This document shows positions 11,346 to 23,687 of a DNA stretch of 64,000 bases, piece by piece. Location: positions 2,232,001 to 2,296,000 of the forward strand of contig JAAXNY010000010.1 in NCBI GenBank assembly GCA_013420905.1. Reading direction: 5' to 3'. The notes below the pieces were generated by a model. It did not search any database. It saw nothing but the letters and a program-made list of their open reading frames with translations, and was not told where the DNA came from. Both the position numbers and the translations under genes were made by a program. Origin of the DNA: Collybia mongolica (lineage: Eukaryota > Basidiomycota > Agaricomycetes > Agaricales > Clitocybaceae). Each line of letters begins with the position of its first letter. The stretch's first letter is position 1.

Positions 11346-11651
11346 CCCTTACCGCCTTAAAAATACCCAAAAAATAAAGAACACCACTCTTGTTCCACCG
11401 AAATTCCTTGAGTGCTATCTTAGTTTAGCTCTTGTCCTCTAACCTCGCGTCGTCCCCTGCACATGCTGCTGCATGCACTCCGAAAAGCAGCATGTATCGA
11501 TGGTACAAACATGTGCAAACTAATTGGCTGCTTAGTCATCAATCGCGTTATAAACGAGGGCGCGTTTTGTTTTGTTTCCTTCACCTTGTTCTTCCATCTC
11601 CTCATCTCCTGTCCGCCTTTTGGTTTCTTTCAAGAGCCACAAAATTCTCTA

Positions 11652-14600
11652 ATGGCTTTCGTTTTCAAGCGAGGTGAGCACTTCCAACTGAATTGTCTTA
11701 CAAACCATTCCTCACCACGATCCCCCTTATTCCAGATGGGTGCGCTCATTCAACACGCGTCGCGACGCGAAAGTTCATAATACTGACATATTATTTACTT
11801 TAGACGTAAGGAGCGCGTTCAATTTGATAAGGTATGTCTTTCTGAAGTCTCAAGTCACGCCTGAGGCTTACTCGCCACCCCCGATAGATCACCACGCGAA
11901 TCGACAAGCTATGTTATGGACTCGATATGAACTATGTGAATCCTATTGAGTATGAAAACTTCCCAGTTCACCAGATCGCGTTTAATATCGCGTCATAGGG
12001 TCACACAGAAGGTTGTCGCGGGTGTTTATCAAGGTGTAACAACAGTCGAACTCGATGTATGTTTTGTCCACGTTTTAGTCGCTGTCCTGTTCTTATCTTC
12101 AATCAGAACCTTGCCTCCGAAACAGCAGCGTATCTTACGACGAAGCACCCAGACTACGCTGTTCTTGCTGCCCGTATCGCGATTTCAAACCTGCACAAGG
12201 AGACGAAGAAGAACTTCTCTCAAGTCATTAAAGATCTGTATAACTATGGTCAGTCCATAACGACTCGAGTCATCATGCACGTTCGAACCGATTATCGTAG
12301 TCAACCCCAAGAATGGTCGTGCGGCAGGCATGATCTCGAAGGAGACATACGACGTGGTGTGCGAACACGCTGAGACATTGGATTCGGCAATCATTTACAA
12401 TCGTGATTTTAACTATAACTTGTGAGTGTCCGACAGTCATCCGTAGTTTTGCGGCATTAACGTTAACCGTTGCTAGCTTTGGCTTCAAGACCCTTGAACG
12501 CTCGTACCTTCTTCGCATCGATGGACGCGTCGCTGAGCGTCCACAGCATATGATAATGCGTGTCGCAGTCGGGATCCATGGCTCAGATATCGATCGTGTC
12601 ATTCAAACATATAACCTCATGTCTGAGCGATATTTTACCCATGCATCGCCCACTCTCTTCAATGCAGGCACACCTCATCCCCAGCTCAGCTCCTGCTTCC
12701 TCGTTTGCATGAAAGACGATTCTATTGAGGGTATCTATGATACATTGAAGAACTGTGCCATGATCAGCAAGACCGCTGGAGGCATTGGACTTAACATTCA
12801 TTGTATCCGTGCCACTGGGTGTGTAATCTCGCCTGTTGATGCGTCTTCAAATCTAAGGACTCTATTAGATCTTACATTGCCGGGACTAACGGCTATTCTA
12901 ATGGTATTGTGCCAATGCTGCGGGCATACGATGCCACCGCTCGTTACGTTGATCAGGGAGGCAATAAGCGACCTGGTGCATTTGCTATCTACATTGAACC
13001 TTGGCATTCTGATGTCTTTGATTTCCTCGACCTCCGAAAGAATCATGGCAAGGAAGAGTCTCGTGCTCGGGATCTCTTCTACGCCTTGTGGATCCCAGAC
13101 CTTTTGTATGTGGTATATCTTCCATACTTGTGTATCGACTTATCTTTCACCTAGCATGAAACGTGTCGAAGCAAATGCTGACTGGTCTTTGTTTTGCCCC
13201 AATGAGGCCCCGGGCCTACATGAGGTTCATGGAGAAGCGTTCGAGAATCTTTTTGAGCAGTATGAAAAAGAAGGTCGGGCGAGGAAAACCGTCCCGGCGC
13301 AGAAGTTGTGGTATGCAATATTGGAGGCACAAATCGAGACTGGAGGTCCATTCATGTTGTACAAGGATGCTGCGAACGGTGAGCATTGCTTTCGAGGTAT
13401 TGAGCAATACTAATTACTCTACTTATGCAGCCAAGTCGAATCAGCAAAATCTCGGAACTATCAAATCATCCAACCTGTGCACCGAAATTATTCAATATTC
13501 CTCTCCTGATGAGACGGCTGTCTGTAATCTGGCCTCCTTGGCTCTTCCCACCTTCATCACAAATGGCAAATATGACTTCCAGAAACTTCACGATGTCACC
13601 AAGGTTGTCGCCTACAACCTCAATCGCATCATCGACGTCAACTATTACCCTATCCCTGAGGCTCGCCGGTCGAACATGCGCCACCGCCCCATCGGTATCG
13701 GTGTACAAGGACTCGCCGACACTTTCATGGCCCTCCATATGCCCTTCGACTCCGCCGCTGCTAAGGAGCTTAATATCCAAATCTTTGAGACAATATATCA
13801 CGGTGCACTCGAGGCAAGCTCCGAAATGTCTGAGAAAGACGGGCCTTACGAGACCTGGATCGGCAGTCCAGCTCAGAAGGGTCAACTTCAATACGATATG
13901 TGGGGCGTCACACCAACGGGTCTTTGGGATTGGGCAACATTGAAAGAGAAGATCGCCCTAACTGGTTTGCGGAACTCACTACTCACTTCTCCCATGCCTA
14001 CTGCATCTACAAGTCAGATCCTCGGTTTCAACGAGTGCTTCGAGCCTTATACCAGGTATATCGCATTGGCCCAGATGATTTTTGCCATATTAACATTTTT
14101 CCTTTTAGCAACATCTACACGCGCCGTGTCCTCGCTGGCGAATTCCAGGTGGTTTGTCCCTGGCTCCTTCGTGAGCTCGTTGATCTCGGCCTTTGGGACG
14201 ACAACATGAAGAACATGATCATCGCTCACAACGGCTCTGTTCAGAACATTCCGACTATCCCTGATAACGTCAAAGCCATCTACAAGACAGTTTGGGAAAT
14301 CAGTCAGAAGAAGGTTATCGATCTCTCTGCTGACCGCGGCGCATTCATTTGCCAAAGCCAGAGCTTGAATGTTCATCTACAAGCCCCAACGCTTGGTCAA
14401 CTGACGAGCATGCACTTCTACGGATGGAAGAAGGGTTTAAAGACAGGGATGTACTACCTTAGGACGAGGCCCGCTGCCCAAGCAATCCAGTTCACCGTAG
14501 ATCAGAGCGTGCTGAAGGATGCGAAAGCTCAGAATGTCAACGCCACCAATGCCCGAGCTGCCGCTGCACTCGCAAGGACAATAGCCCTTCCGACGCCAAT

Positions 14601-14916
14601 GTCGTCATCTTCATCTTCCCCTATCTTATCGCCAGTCTCTACAACCCAGTCAGCTGCCTCGAAGGCACCCACTGCCGTCAAACGAGATGCTATAGCATCA
14701 CCCGCTATTACCGAACTAGCGGCTTTCAAAAATGCACGGACATCGGCAGAGGGGCTTGCTACCTTATCAGCCGAAGAGTCTGGTCCCTCATCCTCGAAGG
14801 AGATCGACCCCGAGTATGCGGCGGCCCTTCAGAGGCAGAAGGATCGGGAGCTTGCAGATGAAAAACTGCAGTGTTCGCTCGAGAACAAGGATGCATGTTT
14901 GATGTGTTCTGGTTGA
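11652..14916 (+). CDS. RNR1: Ribonucleoside-diphosphate reductase large subunit (890 aa)
   Basis: Twelve exons give 891 codons: 11652-11673, 11736-11739, 11804-11831, 11888-11949, 11999-12056, 12107-12248, 12301-12421, 12477-12818, 12869-13105, 13155-13378, 13431-14055, 14109-14916. It reduces ribonucleoside diphosphates to deoxyribonucleotides with the small subunit (not in this window). The N-terminal ATP cone starts [14 protein letters not shown]. Active-site elements are SSCFL (first redox Cys), SNLCTEI (thiyl Cys with flanking Asn and Glu) and AVCNLAS (second redox Cys). The C-terminal redox pair is CLMCSG (Cys885, Cys888). A Ser/Ala/Thr-rich linker precedes the tail. The model needs a 4-nt second exon to keep the conserved DG. 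MCB boxes lie upstream and in intron 2. Confidence 0.95.
11755..11760 (+). promoter_or_regulatory. Intronic MCB box in RNR1 intron 2
   Basis: An exact ACGCGT inside the 64-bp second intron (11740-11803), followed by CGCGACGCGA. It could act with the upstream boxes. Confidence 0.4.
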
Positions 14917-15713
14917 CTAATCATTCAGAGAGTTGTAATACCTGGGGTTGTATGACCTTTTCATGGACTTAGTCGCTAATTTCTTATCACGCATCTTCCA
15001 TATATCTCAGACATGTTGTTCACCATATAATGTAATTTGTACCATGCAATAGAATTCCATGTTCATTCCACGGATATTTTTGATTGTTTATTGTCATCAG
15101 ACTCTAGGTCTGTTTGATCATTGTTCCCTGTAGCATCTTATGCAGGACAAGAAGTGACGGCTGGAAATGTTTATTACTCCGATAAGTGCCTGCTGCCAAA
15201 GGCGACAGAGCATTGCATGTGGGAGTCAGAACCCAATCGCACGGCGTTGGACAGCGTGTAACTAGCCTGACGGGATATCCGACAGCACCTCATCACTAAT
15301 TACTCTTTCTCACAGCCAGATAAGCCATACATTTAAGTGAAACTGGATGGTGCCGTAAGTGAAATGATGGCGATGGCCAATCGGGAGGTCGTAGGGCAGA
15401 TGTGAGTCTATCATACCGCAACTCGATTGAGAATTTGCTGTTTTATAATCCTTTCGAAGGCTCCCGTTCCCGGATCGACATACAACTGAATCCTGTACAG
15501 AGGGCTTGTGTCAATTAGCGTCCAAGGCACTGCAGATCACCATGCCGATCCGGCGGTTTGGCCAAGTCGTCCATATGGTACATACATTCTCATCTGCTCA
15601 GTCACACATGATCCTTTTCCACCTTTCCCCGGGTCCTTGAAGACTCAGTCGTCGGGCCAATTTAATCCCTATTACAAACCCACCATCTCGCACCCTTCCC
15701 CACGACCAAGTTC
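14917..15713. other. Intergenic region downstream of RNR1
   Basis: About 800 bp with no assembled gene. It contains the RNR1 3' untranslated region and the presumed promoter of the arrestin-like gene. Open frames here are short and spliceless. Confidence 0.4.
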
Positions 15714-17434
15714 ATGTCGACTGCAAGCCTCCCGTCGTATGTGGCGCCCTCATTCTCGCATACGCCAGTATATTCGGCCGAACCACACCAATATGAGCAG
15801 CGGATTGCTCTGGCTGATGGTCTTCGGTCGAGGCCGTCCGGGATCTTCGTCAAGGAATCCAGGAGCGGAGGTGCTCGGTTGCGTCTAAGCGCTCAGGAGG
15901 ACAATATTGCTCTTCCGACTTATGGATCGCAGGGCACCGTTGAAGGCACTGTAGAAGTCTCGAAACCTGATGGGGTGACCAGTGTGGAAGTTAAAGTGAG
16001 CTCCATGCATACCTTGCAACATCAGCTAAACAAATACTTATCAGATAGAAGGTAGATTGAAGTTGAGAGAAGTGGCAGAGGGGGGCACAACATCTGCGAA
16101 GTTGTGTCTTGATACAACCCTGTTATGGACAAGGGATCAGAGTAACACAGTGTGCCCGAAATCTTTGCATTTCGCGTTAAGCCTCCCACCAACATTTACA
16201 TACGAAAAGAAGACATATGTTGGTCTTTAACCTATTCCCTGAAGCCTACTGACGTGTTGTGCTTATGCAGCCCTTACCTCCTACATTTGACGTGAAGCTT
16301 TCTGGGCTACCTGGTTTCACCGCAATGATTGACGTGAGTATCTACGTCCTATTCACTCGCTACTGATGACCTCACACGAGCTACCAATCAGTATTCTGTA
16401 AGCGCGATAATACACAAACCCCACTCGGTTCCAAATCTCGTTCCGTTGGTCAAGTCCAGTCGTTTGGGGATCAGCCTAGGATCAATGTGCGTGGAGCTCT
16501 CGTGATCTTGTCCCGCAGCACTCGCTAATAATAAAACTAGTACCGTCACAACGCCGTTCATATTTTACCCGCGGACTCGCCCCGCCGTTCCCATACCTTC
16601 ACCTTTACTTCCCACCTGGCGTGGGTTTGTGGAGACCCCGGAATGGAAACTTTACGAGTCTGAGATCAGTGCGAGAAGGCGGGGGCACCAAAACATTGCG
16701 ACTAGAGTCTACGTCCCGACCTCGCGGATATTCTGCATCTCTCAACCTATACCATTCCACCTTGTGTTCGAGTCTTCTTCACTTTCATTAGCCTCCTTCC
16801 TCCCATTGAGTCCGACTCCGGGGGGTTTGGGTACGAGCCGCGCGACGCAGATTCAGGTTATGAGACAGTCGTCGGTAGATGTTAGGTATGTGTTAACCGA
16901 GCGGTTCTTTTGTTTTTTGACATTGACCTCTTCCCAAAGAAATACTGTCATTGGGGGAGCAAAGACGGACATGTGGCGAGTGGACTGTATTGGAGAAGGA
17001 ACATTCAAACATGCGGTGAGTCAATAACTGCTACTACAAGCACGGAAACCAAATAATCAACAGGGTGATGGTCCTACTTGGACCTCCTTCTCGGGAGAAA
17101 TCGTTATCAACGACACGGTCAAAGTGCCTGGATTTAAAGCGGCCGGATTGAACATCAAGGTAAGAGGTATTCTTAGTGTATCTCCGCCTACCCTTCCGAT
17201 CTTACCACTGCCCTTCAGGACTGCATCTTATTCTCTATGACACCACATGATCTCAGGCGAGCTGGATTTACAGAGTTGCGCCAAATCATCCCTGTGCGGC
17301 TCACTACCGACGTCTGGACAGCTGATGGCAGAGGGATTGGTGCTAGGGAACTTCATGGCGGATCTGATTATTCCGTTCCCTCCACTCCTGAAGAACTTGA
17401 AGACGCGCAGCCTGGATTGTATTATAACACATGA
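15714..17434 (+). CDS. Arrestin-like domain protein (448 aa)
   Basis: Eight exons (15714-15995, 16045-16218, 16271-16333, 16392-16486, 16541-16885, 16940-17015, 17064-17159, 17219-17434) give 449 codons in one frame. The N-terminus is Pro/Ser/Tyr-rich (SYVAPSFSHTPVYSAEP). It is followed by the beta-sandwich pattern of fungal arrestin-N-like proteins: ARLRLSAQEDN, VEGTVEVSKPDGVTSVEVK, then LPPTFDVKLSGLPGFTAMIDYSV. The second sandwich covers the C-terminal half. Alpha-arrestin-like proteins usually serve as adaptors for membrane-protein trafficking, often through PPxY contacts with Rsp5-type ligases; no clear PPxY is visible, so adaptor function is inferred from fold only. Confidence 0.75.
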
Positions 17435-17599
17435 CCTGATAATCCCAATTTCTGAATTTTTGTTACTTGTTGCTCACGCAATGACGTATATCATGTGACG
17501 TCACTAAACCCTCAATTTAAGAGCCCCGGATTCTCTAGTACAATGCATATAAGCACTCCAAAACTTTTTTACTCCTTCTACAGTCCGTTTCAAAACACA

Positions 17600-18237
17600 A
17601 TGCCTCTCACAAAAGAAAATCCTCATCGTGCCCAAGTTCAAGGGCACGATTCAGTCATTAATCCAGATACTCATCAAGCCAGGACGGCGCTTCTCCCTTC
17701 CGAAGTCGTACAGCCTACGAGGAGTGACACCGCTCCTCAACAGGGTAAGCATATCGTGAAAAAATGTGCTAATAAACATCTAATTCTTGGGGCAGCATCG
17801 ACACAACCAGGCGACGGGCACGAGGTACATACTGGAAGGCACGCAGGAAAACAGCCGGAGGGCGTCAACGTCGTTGAAATTCCGGCTCAGGCAACAGAGA
17901 AGGTGCCTTTTAAGGAACAGGTGATAGGTACTTCCATGCACAGATAGTTGACTCTACGTTCTTGCACTCAAATTCCCTCCCTAGGTGTCGCTAAGGTATA
18001 AAATTATTTGGGCTATTGGTCTACATCCTTGATTCATATTCTTGTCTACACACCATCGCAGAAAACCAGAGGAACGGTACGACACAAGATACGATTACCT
18101 GTCTCGATGATACTGATATACCGTTGGGTCGTTAGTTATTGGGAAAGCCGGAACTCAAACAACATGGCGAGATGATCCTTGAGGGAAAAGCCTTGGCTCA
18201 TGATGAACCAATGAGCATGGAGGAAGGCAGCAAGTAA
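17600..18237 (+). CDS. Small conserved hydrophilic fungal protein (134 aa)
   Basis: Five exons (17600-17744, 17796-17927, 17985-17995, 18062-18076, 18136-18237) give 135 codons, including exons of only 11 and 15 nt. The protein is very polar, with no signal peptide or membrane segment. The N-terminal half (QVQGHDSVINPDTHQA, LLPSEVVQPTR) looks disordered. The C-terminal half has the most conserved-looking motif, VPFKEQVIGVAKKTRGTLLG, continuing KPELKQHGEMILEGKA. I recall similar short proteins as widespread in Agaricomycetes with no assigned function; stress-related or phase-separating roles are possible but unproven. A TATAAG element lies about 54 bp upstream. The microexons are supported by continuity of the EQVIGVAKKTRGT block. 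Confidence 0.65.
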
Positions 18238-19634
18238 TAAGCGTATGGAAAATGTTAAATTGATCAAACTACCACTAATTTTGGCATTTGCCAGTCCCCC
18301 ATAATTCTCTCGCCTCATGCAATCGTACACAACATCCACACCAACCTTGTAATTATATGGCTATTTTAAGTACTTGTATCTGTAATGTATCACCCAGACC
18401 ACGTTGTAATCGAATTCGTCTCGTACGTACAGAAGCGGTATTCATACGGTCAGTATAATCAACAATGATATCGAAATTGAATAAAGAAAGACACATCATT
18501 TACTATTCTTATTTCAGTAAATGAATTAGTAGGTTACTAGATAGGTAATTTCATCGGCCAACTAGTATTCATGACCCTTTGCCACTTTATGTTGGAACAG
18601 TGAAATCCATGGTGTGCAGCTCGCAGCCATCCAATATATCACAGTAAAGGCGGCCAGAAAAAGGGCAAAATTGATCGACTGAATTGAAGTGCGATATCCG
18701 CAATTTTGTATCGTGCCCAATTCCCTGGACACTAACTTCAGTATCCGTCAACCGAGGATGGACTACCCTTTTATGGCCGAACTGAGCTAGCCCCGGCTTA
18801 GCCACTTCCTAAACTCCTCAGTTTCGTAGGTATCGCTCTCGTTCATGATGAGTTCCGATGCATGGTATTTAATCACCCAGGCGTCCGCGTCCGCAAAACG
18901 CAGTGAGTATTTCTAGCCGCGATTGGCCAAGTTGCAGGGATTCAGAGCATGTTCGTGAGTTTCACGGCGTGGATGGACGAATTCAAGGGCGGGGAGCTCC
19001 TGAACTAGAATGGGGCCAAGATAAAGTATAAACTTTCCTCCGAAGCCAAACCACGCCTTTCGCAGTGATAAGTATGAGTCTTAAAGATCCAGATGGCATC
19101 GTATGAAAGACAGCTACCGGGGATCTTTGCAGATGCGATCGCGCTTTTGCTCGTGGGGCTACAACTGCTGGCATAGTCGATGACTTGAAAAGCAACTGTC
19201 GGCGTTAGTACTTCTGTCGAGATCAATAACATTATCAACGGATCAAATTCACACGTGACCAGCCACCTAGAAATTAGAATACTCTTGACCAAGCCGCTTC
19301 TTTGAAAAAGCACAACTGTTTGTAATTCAGCATCGATACCATAGAACTCCATTTCTCCACTCTCATTGTACAGTTGTCAGGTGGAAAGGCTAGGGGAAGT
19401 CCCACATCACAGCCGCCTATCTAATCAGATTACCTTTCCTGTAATAAAAAAAATGCCGTCGGCAAGGCTAATTCACAAAATTTCGTCCCTTGTTGGAAGC
19501 CTATTTCCGCGTCCATTCCGTTTCTGTGCAGTACGGTATGTCTCTTTCAGCCTTTTTCTGGCAAGAAACACCTTAAAACTCGGACGCGCAGGTTCAGGTC
19601 CTTGTATACGTGGCTTATCCAAAAAATAACGCGA
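18238..19634. other. Gene-poor stretch with a possible membrane-protein remnant
   Basis: No complete gene could be built. On the minus strand at 19005-19352 a 115-codon frame encodes hydrophobic segments (ILISRWLVTCEFDPLIMLLI) and PGSCLSYDAIWIF, faintly like the multi-pass DUF6533-type proteins common in mushrooms. It lacks the neighbouring domains, so at best it is a fragment. On the plus strand, an ATG at 19453 opens a short basic frame that could be a 5' extension of the next gene. Confidence 0.25.
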
Positions 19635-21173
19635 ATGCCTCCTGTGGTGACTCACAATCCTATCCCGGCCATAGGCTTCAGGTTGAATCACGAAAAGCGC
19701 AAACCATGGATACAAGACGTAGTGGAAACAGAGAACCCAGTTATAAGGAGCTCCGAATTTGCATATCGGGTAAGAGTCTACTTCCAGTGGCTTCATACTC
19801 AGCCTAATCCGGATGCTTCTCGAAGGCCACCGATATCGTACGAATCAACGATGACGGCGTTAAGTCGGCCGCGAAACATGTGCGTAGGCAAACCCTTTGA
19901 CGTTTATGCCATTTTCTGAAGTAGACCAACGGCATCAGATACAACAGAAACTCCTCACGGAGTCTTACTCTCCTCGGACGTGGCGTACACACGCTCTGCA
20001 CATTTGTCCGCCGGAACCTTACGTGGCCTCGGACCCGTTGAATAAATCCATCTTGAACTGGATATTCCTCATTTCCTCACTTAACTTCAGTTTTTGGTCA
20101 GAGAAAGAGGGACAACCAGATCGTTATGGTGTAGAATGGCAAGCCGGGTGGAATTCTCAAGAGAAGAAAGTCTGGACAGGGTATTGGAGTCTCGTAGCTT
20201 CCTTAAACAGGGGTATGCACTCTTTACAGCCGTTAGCGATCAACCCTTTCACATTCTCCCGTAGCTCTCACCGAGGGGATTCCAATCACCGACCCCAAGT
20301 TTTATTCTTCAGAAACACTATGCCCTGATTCTTTAATCGAACAGGTATTCCGTGCTGCAGATCAGTCGAGCGAGGCTATCCCTCTATTACGGCAACGAAT
20401 AGCTATTATGAGGGAAGTGGGGTTTGTACTTTGCAACGTAAGTCAACATCGTGATCAGTGTGAGCCCAATAAGATTTTAATTAGTAAAGCCTAGAGCTTC
20501 GGTGGTTCTTTCCAGGGGTTCCTCGATGAATTTCAACGAAGATACGACGGCAGAGGGACAGCCCTAGACCTCGTACGGACGGTGACAGACAATTTCCCTT
20601 CGTTCCGTGATGAAGTGTTCTTCGAAGGGCGTAAAGGTGAGTACACCTACGATGAAACATTCTGTGCCGCATCGCTAACGTGGTTCCAAACCAGTTTGTC
20701 TCTGGAAGCGTGCCCAGATTCTTGTGGCCGAGACTTGGGCAGCCTTCTTTCCGGAATCTCCTGGGGCTCCACACCCGATCTTCCCCAGTTCGCGTGGTCC
20801 CGCCATTCATCAGCTCACGATGTTCGCCGATTATCGGGTTCCCCAAATTTTACATCACCTTCGCATCCTGGATTACCCACCCTTTCTCATCGGTATGCTT
20901 AACGCAGGGACTCTACTAGAACCTGGCTCCAAGGAAGAACTGAGTCTACGTTCTGCCAGTATCATTGCAGTGGAACGCGTTAGGGCAGAGATTCTAAGGA
21001 TGATGGGCGACGAAGCTGCAATGGGATCAATGGGAGGGACTGTGAGCAGTGTGTTGATTGATTTCTTTTTGTGGGATTTAGCGAAGAAGATAGAAAGTGG
21101 TGAGGAGATGATTGAGGGTATCGAAACAGCTTCGATGCTTCCAATTCATCGTACGAGGAGCATCTGGTACTGA
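19635..21173 (+). CDS. Queuosine-salvage glycosylase, Qng1/DUF2419 family (425 aa)
   Basis: Six exons (19635-19769, 19826-19883, 19922-20212, 20265-20437, 20495-20636, 20695-21173) give 426 codons. Family landmarks run in order: ENPVIRSSEFAYR, TDIVRINDDGVKSAAKHV, LLTESYSPRTWRTHALHI, LNFSFWSEKEGQPDRYGVEW, VWTGYWSLVASLNRA, TEGIPITDPKFY, GGSFQGFLDEFQRRYDGRGT, FPSFRDEVFFEGRKVC, MFADYRVPQILHHLRIL. This is the eukaryotic queuosine 5'-phosphate N-glycosylase/hydrolase family (human C9orf64/QNG1), which releases queuine for insertion into tRNA. Intron 2 is only 38 bp, the weakest part of the model. Start chosen at the ATG giving the family N-terminus. Confidence 0.85.
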
Positions 21174-21420
21174 GTTTTCTGTGTGAGGTTTTAGACGGTT
21201 ACGTTAGATTTTTGGATGTTTATTTCTAAATTAACCCTTCATTTTTGCATTTTTCATGAGTGCTCAAAGAGGGAACAATTTTCCCCGATTTAGATTATCT
21301 ACGAAACCTCCACAATCATGTCCATTTGGATTAGGTTGCCTCGACATGTGGGCATTCCTTCAAACTCATCGGGCTTGAAACATAGCCGATGTTGATGCAT
21401 TGTCACAATAGCTAATCAAA

Positions 21421-23687
21421 TTAGGTTTCGACAGCCATGTCGTCTGAGCTATCCCCTTCCTCGTCTAAAGAGTCATCACTCCACCTCCGCGTTTCGAACA
21501 AATCCACTTGTCCTTCTTCTCGTAAAATGCTACCCGCTACAAGTCAATTTGTTTCAGGCCAATGAGGTTCCCAAGCTTACTGATCAAACATCCGAACCGT
21601 CATTAATTCCGAATCCTCGTCGTTATCCATCGGATCGGCCTCATGGAGACCTGTAAGTGCTCTAAAGTATATGTTTCTATCTTCCTCGTCGTCACTGCTC
21701 AGGACGCGAACATCTGTCGGCGTCTGTCGCATATCGTTCGAACAGGGTGAATTTGCAGTCGGACTGTGTAGAAGAATATCCTTTTCAATCCCTGATGTAA
21801 CGATGTGCAGAAGATGAGGGTGTATTAAGGTGGAATTAACGATGGACTTGTGGCCTGTGTTGAATACGGTCGGAACTTGCGCGTGGACATGATCAATGAC
21901 ACGGGGGCATCATACCTGTAAGCCGAAAGACAGGGGTGTCAAGCTCAACAGGAACGTAACGAGAGTTCTGAAGTCCTTCTGCAAAACCTAATCGGAATCA
22001 GGCACCGCCGTAAAATGACTGCCACACTTGATGCTCACCGATTGTACTTGGGACTTCCCCAGCCACCCAGCTGGTCGGACTGACCTCGAGTCTCCGTTCA
22101 ACCAGCTCTGGCACTCGGGGGATCCTCCAGACATAAGCGCAGAAATCCTCGGAACCGGCAGAATAGAACTCGTCATAATCGAGACCGGGACCTCCGAAAG
22201 AGCCGTGCTAAATCGATTCAGCATCATTTGATGAAAGTAGAAGCAAGGTTTGACATACCTTGATTGTACAACCATTGGAGTATGTTCTCGCTGATGATGG
22301 GACTGGGGTACCACCGGGGCGGTTTTTGCCGCTACATACCGCGATCGGGTTAGGATCCGACAAAGCGTAGATAGTAGGAAGGTAGTGCTATAAGCAACGG
22401 CTTTATCGGAAAGCTTCGACAAGCGGGGGTATAAACTCACAAGCATCGTAACGGCGACTTTGGTCCCTGGGGTAGGATGAGAATGGATCGCTGGTTGGAA
22501 ATAAATCATGACACACCATCGCGGTCAAAAGTGACGCTACTTGCTTCTGGGTTACTCAAGATATCCCACCCCCGCTTTGCAACTTTTGTGTTGTACTAGT
22601 AATCGACGTGAAATTGAACATCCGGCGAAGAGGCATAACTGCTCACGACTTGTACAATCCCTTCTCTCGTACGGTTCTTTAGGGGACCAAATGCCATCCT
22701 GGCATCGCGAAGACACACAACGCCACGACCATCACTCGTAACGAATATATTGTCCATGATGGGATGAAATTGTATACCCGTGACCTCTGCAGCGACCTGG
22801 ATGGAATCTTGTGACCGCGATCTTCTCAAGCTTGACCTTCCATCATGACGGAGAATGCGACCATCCTGACTGAACCGTCGTTGAAATACACCAAAATACA
22901 AGCACCCGGGGTTCACATACCTGGCACTCAAGAATAACTCATCTTGGTATGGATGACAGGATATTCCGCGGATTGTGTCCTGACAGGGATTGTCAACATA
23001 TCCCACACGAAAGAACCATTCCCCCCACTTCATGCTCACGAAACGTCTGAAAGGGCGATCGAACTGAGGTGGTATCTAGATAGGAACCGAAATGCGAAAT
23101 GTCATATTTTAAAACAGTTTCATCTGTTCCTCCACTTCCATATCAGAAAAGTATACGTGTCAGTAGGTAGAAGGCATTATACAAGAGAAAACGGACGAAT
23201 ATAGATAGCGGTTGGTAGCAGAGAATGTTAACGAAAAAATGTTGCCCTAGTATGAAATTATGAGCAACTTATTCTATCATGAAGGTCTGGATGAGGATGT
23301 ACCCTTGGCCCACGAAGAGAGCATGATGGTACGTTAACATCATCTTGGTGAAAATCCCAAATTTGAATCTGCATGTCTGCAACGTTTTTGAGCATAGGCG
23401 AAGCCCGCCCTGATCATCACTTACCATCTCCACCGCTCGCGAGGAATCTACCATCACCCGTTGAAAAAGCGAGCGCGTTGACACAAGATGAATGACCAGA
23501 GAGCTTCCTATTGAGATAAAAGCCTTAGAAGATTATGTTGATAAATGAGGGACGGAGGTTACTTTGAATAAGGAAAACTATTCGCAAGGATTGATTTAAT
23601 AGCGCCCTCTCTATCATTCCCAGGTTCAAAACGTTTGACCACCGGAACAGAGCCTATTGAGGAGCGTTTCAAATGATGGAACATCAT
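21421..23687 (-). CDS. WD40-repeat protein, DCAF5/WDTC1-like (525 aa)
   Basis: Fourteen exons on the minus strand (tops at 23687, 23507, 23376, 23246, 23134, 22979, 22869, 22595, 22466, 22387, 22207, 21987, 21854, 21529) join in phase into 526 codons. WD repeats show as KLSGHSSCVNALAFS...LASGGDDMQIQIWD, NIFSLTFSATNRYLYSGGTD, FREHEDTIRGISCHPYQDEL, VTGIQFHPIMDNIFVTSDG, GPGLDYDEFYSAGSEDFCAY with YVWRIP, and GHKSIVNSTLIHPHLLHIVT. The tail is acidic (EEGDSSDDMAVET). Order and spacing resemble DDB1-CUL4-associated receptors, so a ubiquitin-ligase substrate receptor is the best guess. The last intron (GTAAGC donor at 21580) is preferred over an in-frame TAA at 21577 because it adds the acidic tail in phase. 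Confidence 0.82.

Noticed and set aside
21571..21579. TAA at 21579-21577 as the end of the WD40 gene
   Set aside because: It overlaps a good GTAAGC donor, and splicing adds an in-phase acidic tail ending at 21421.
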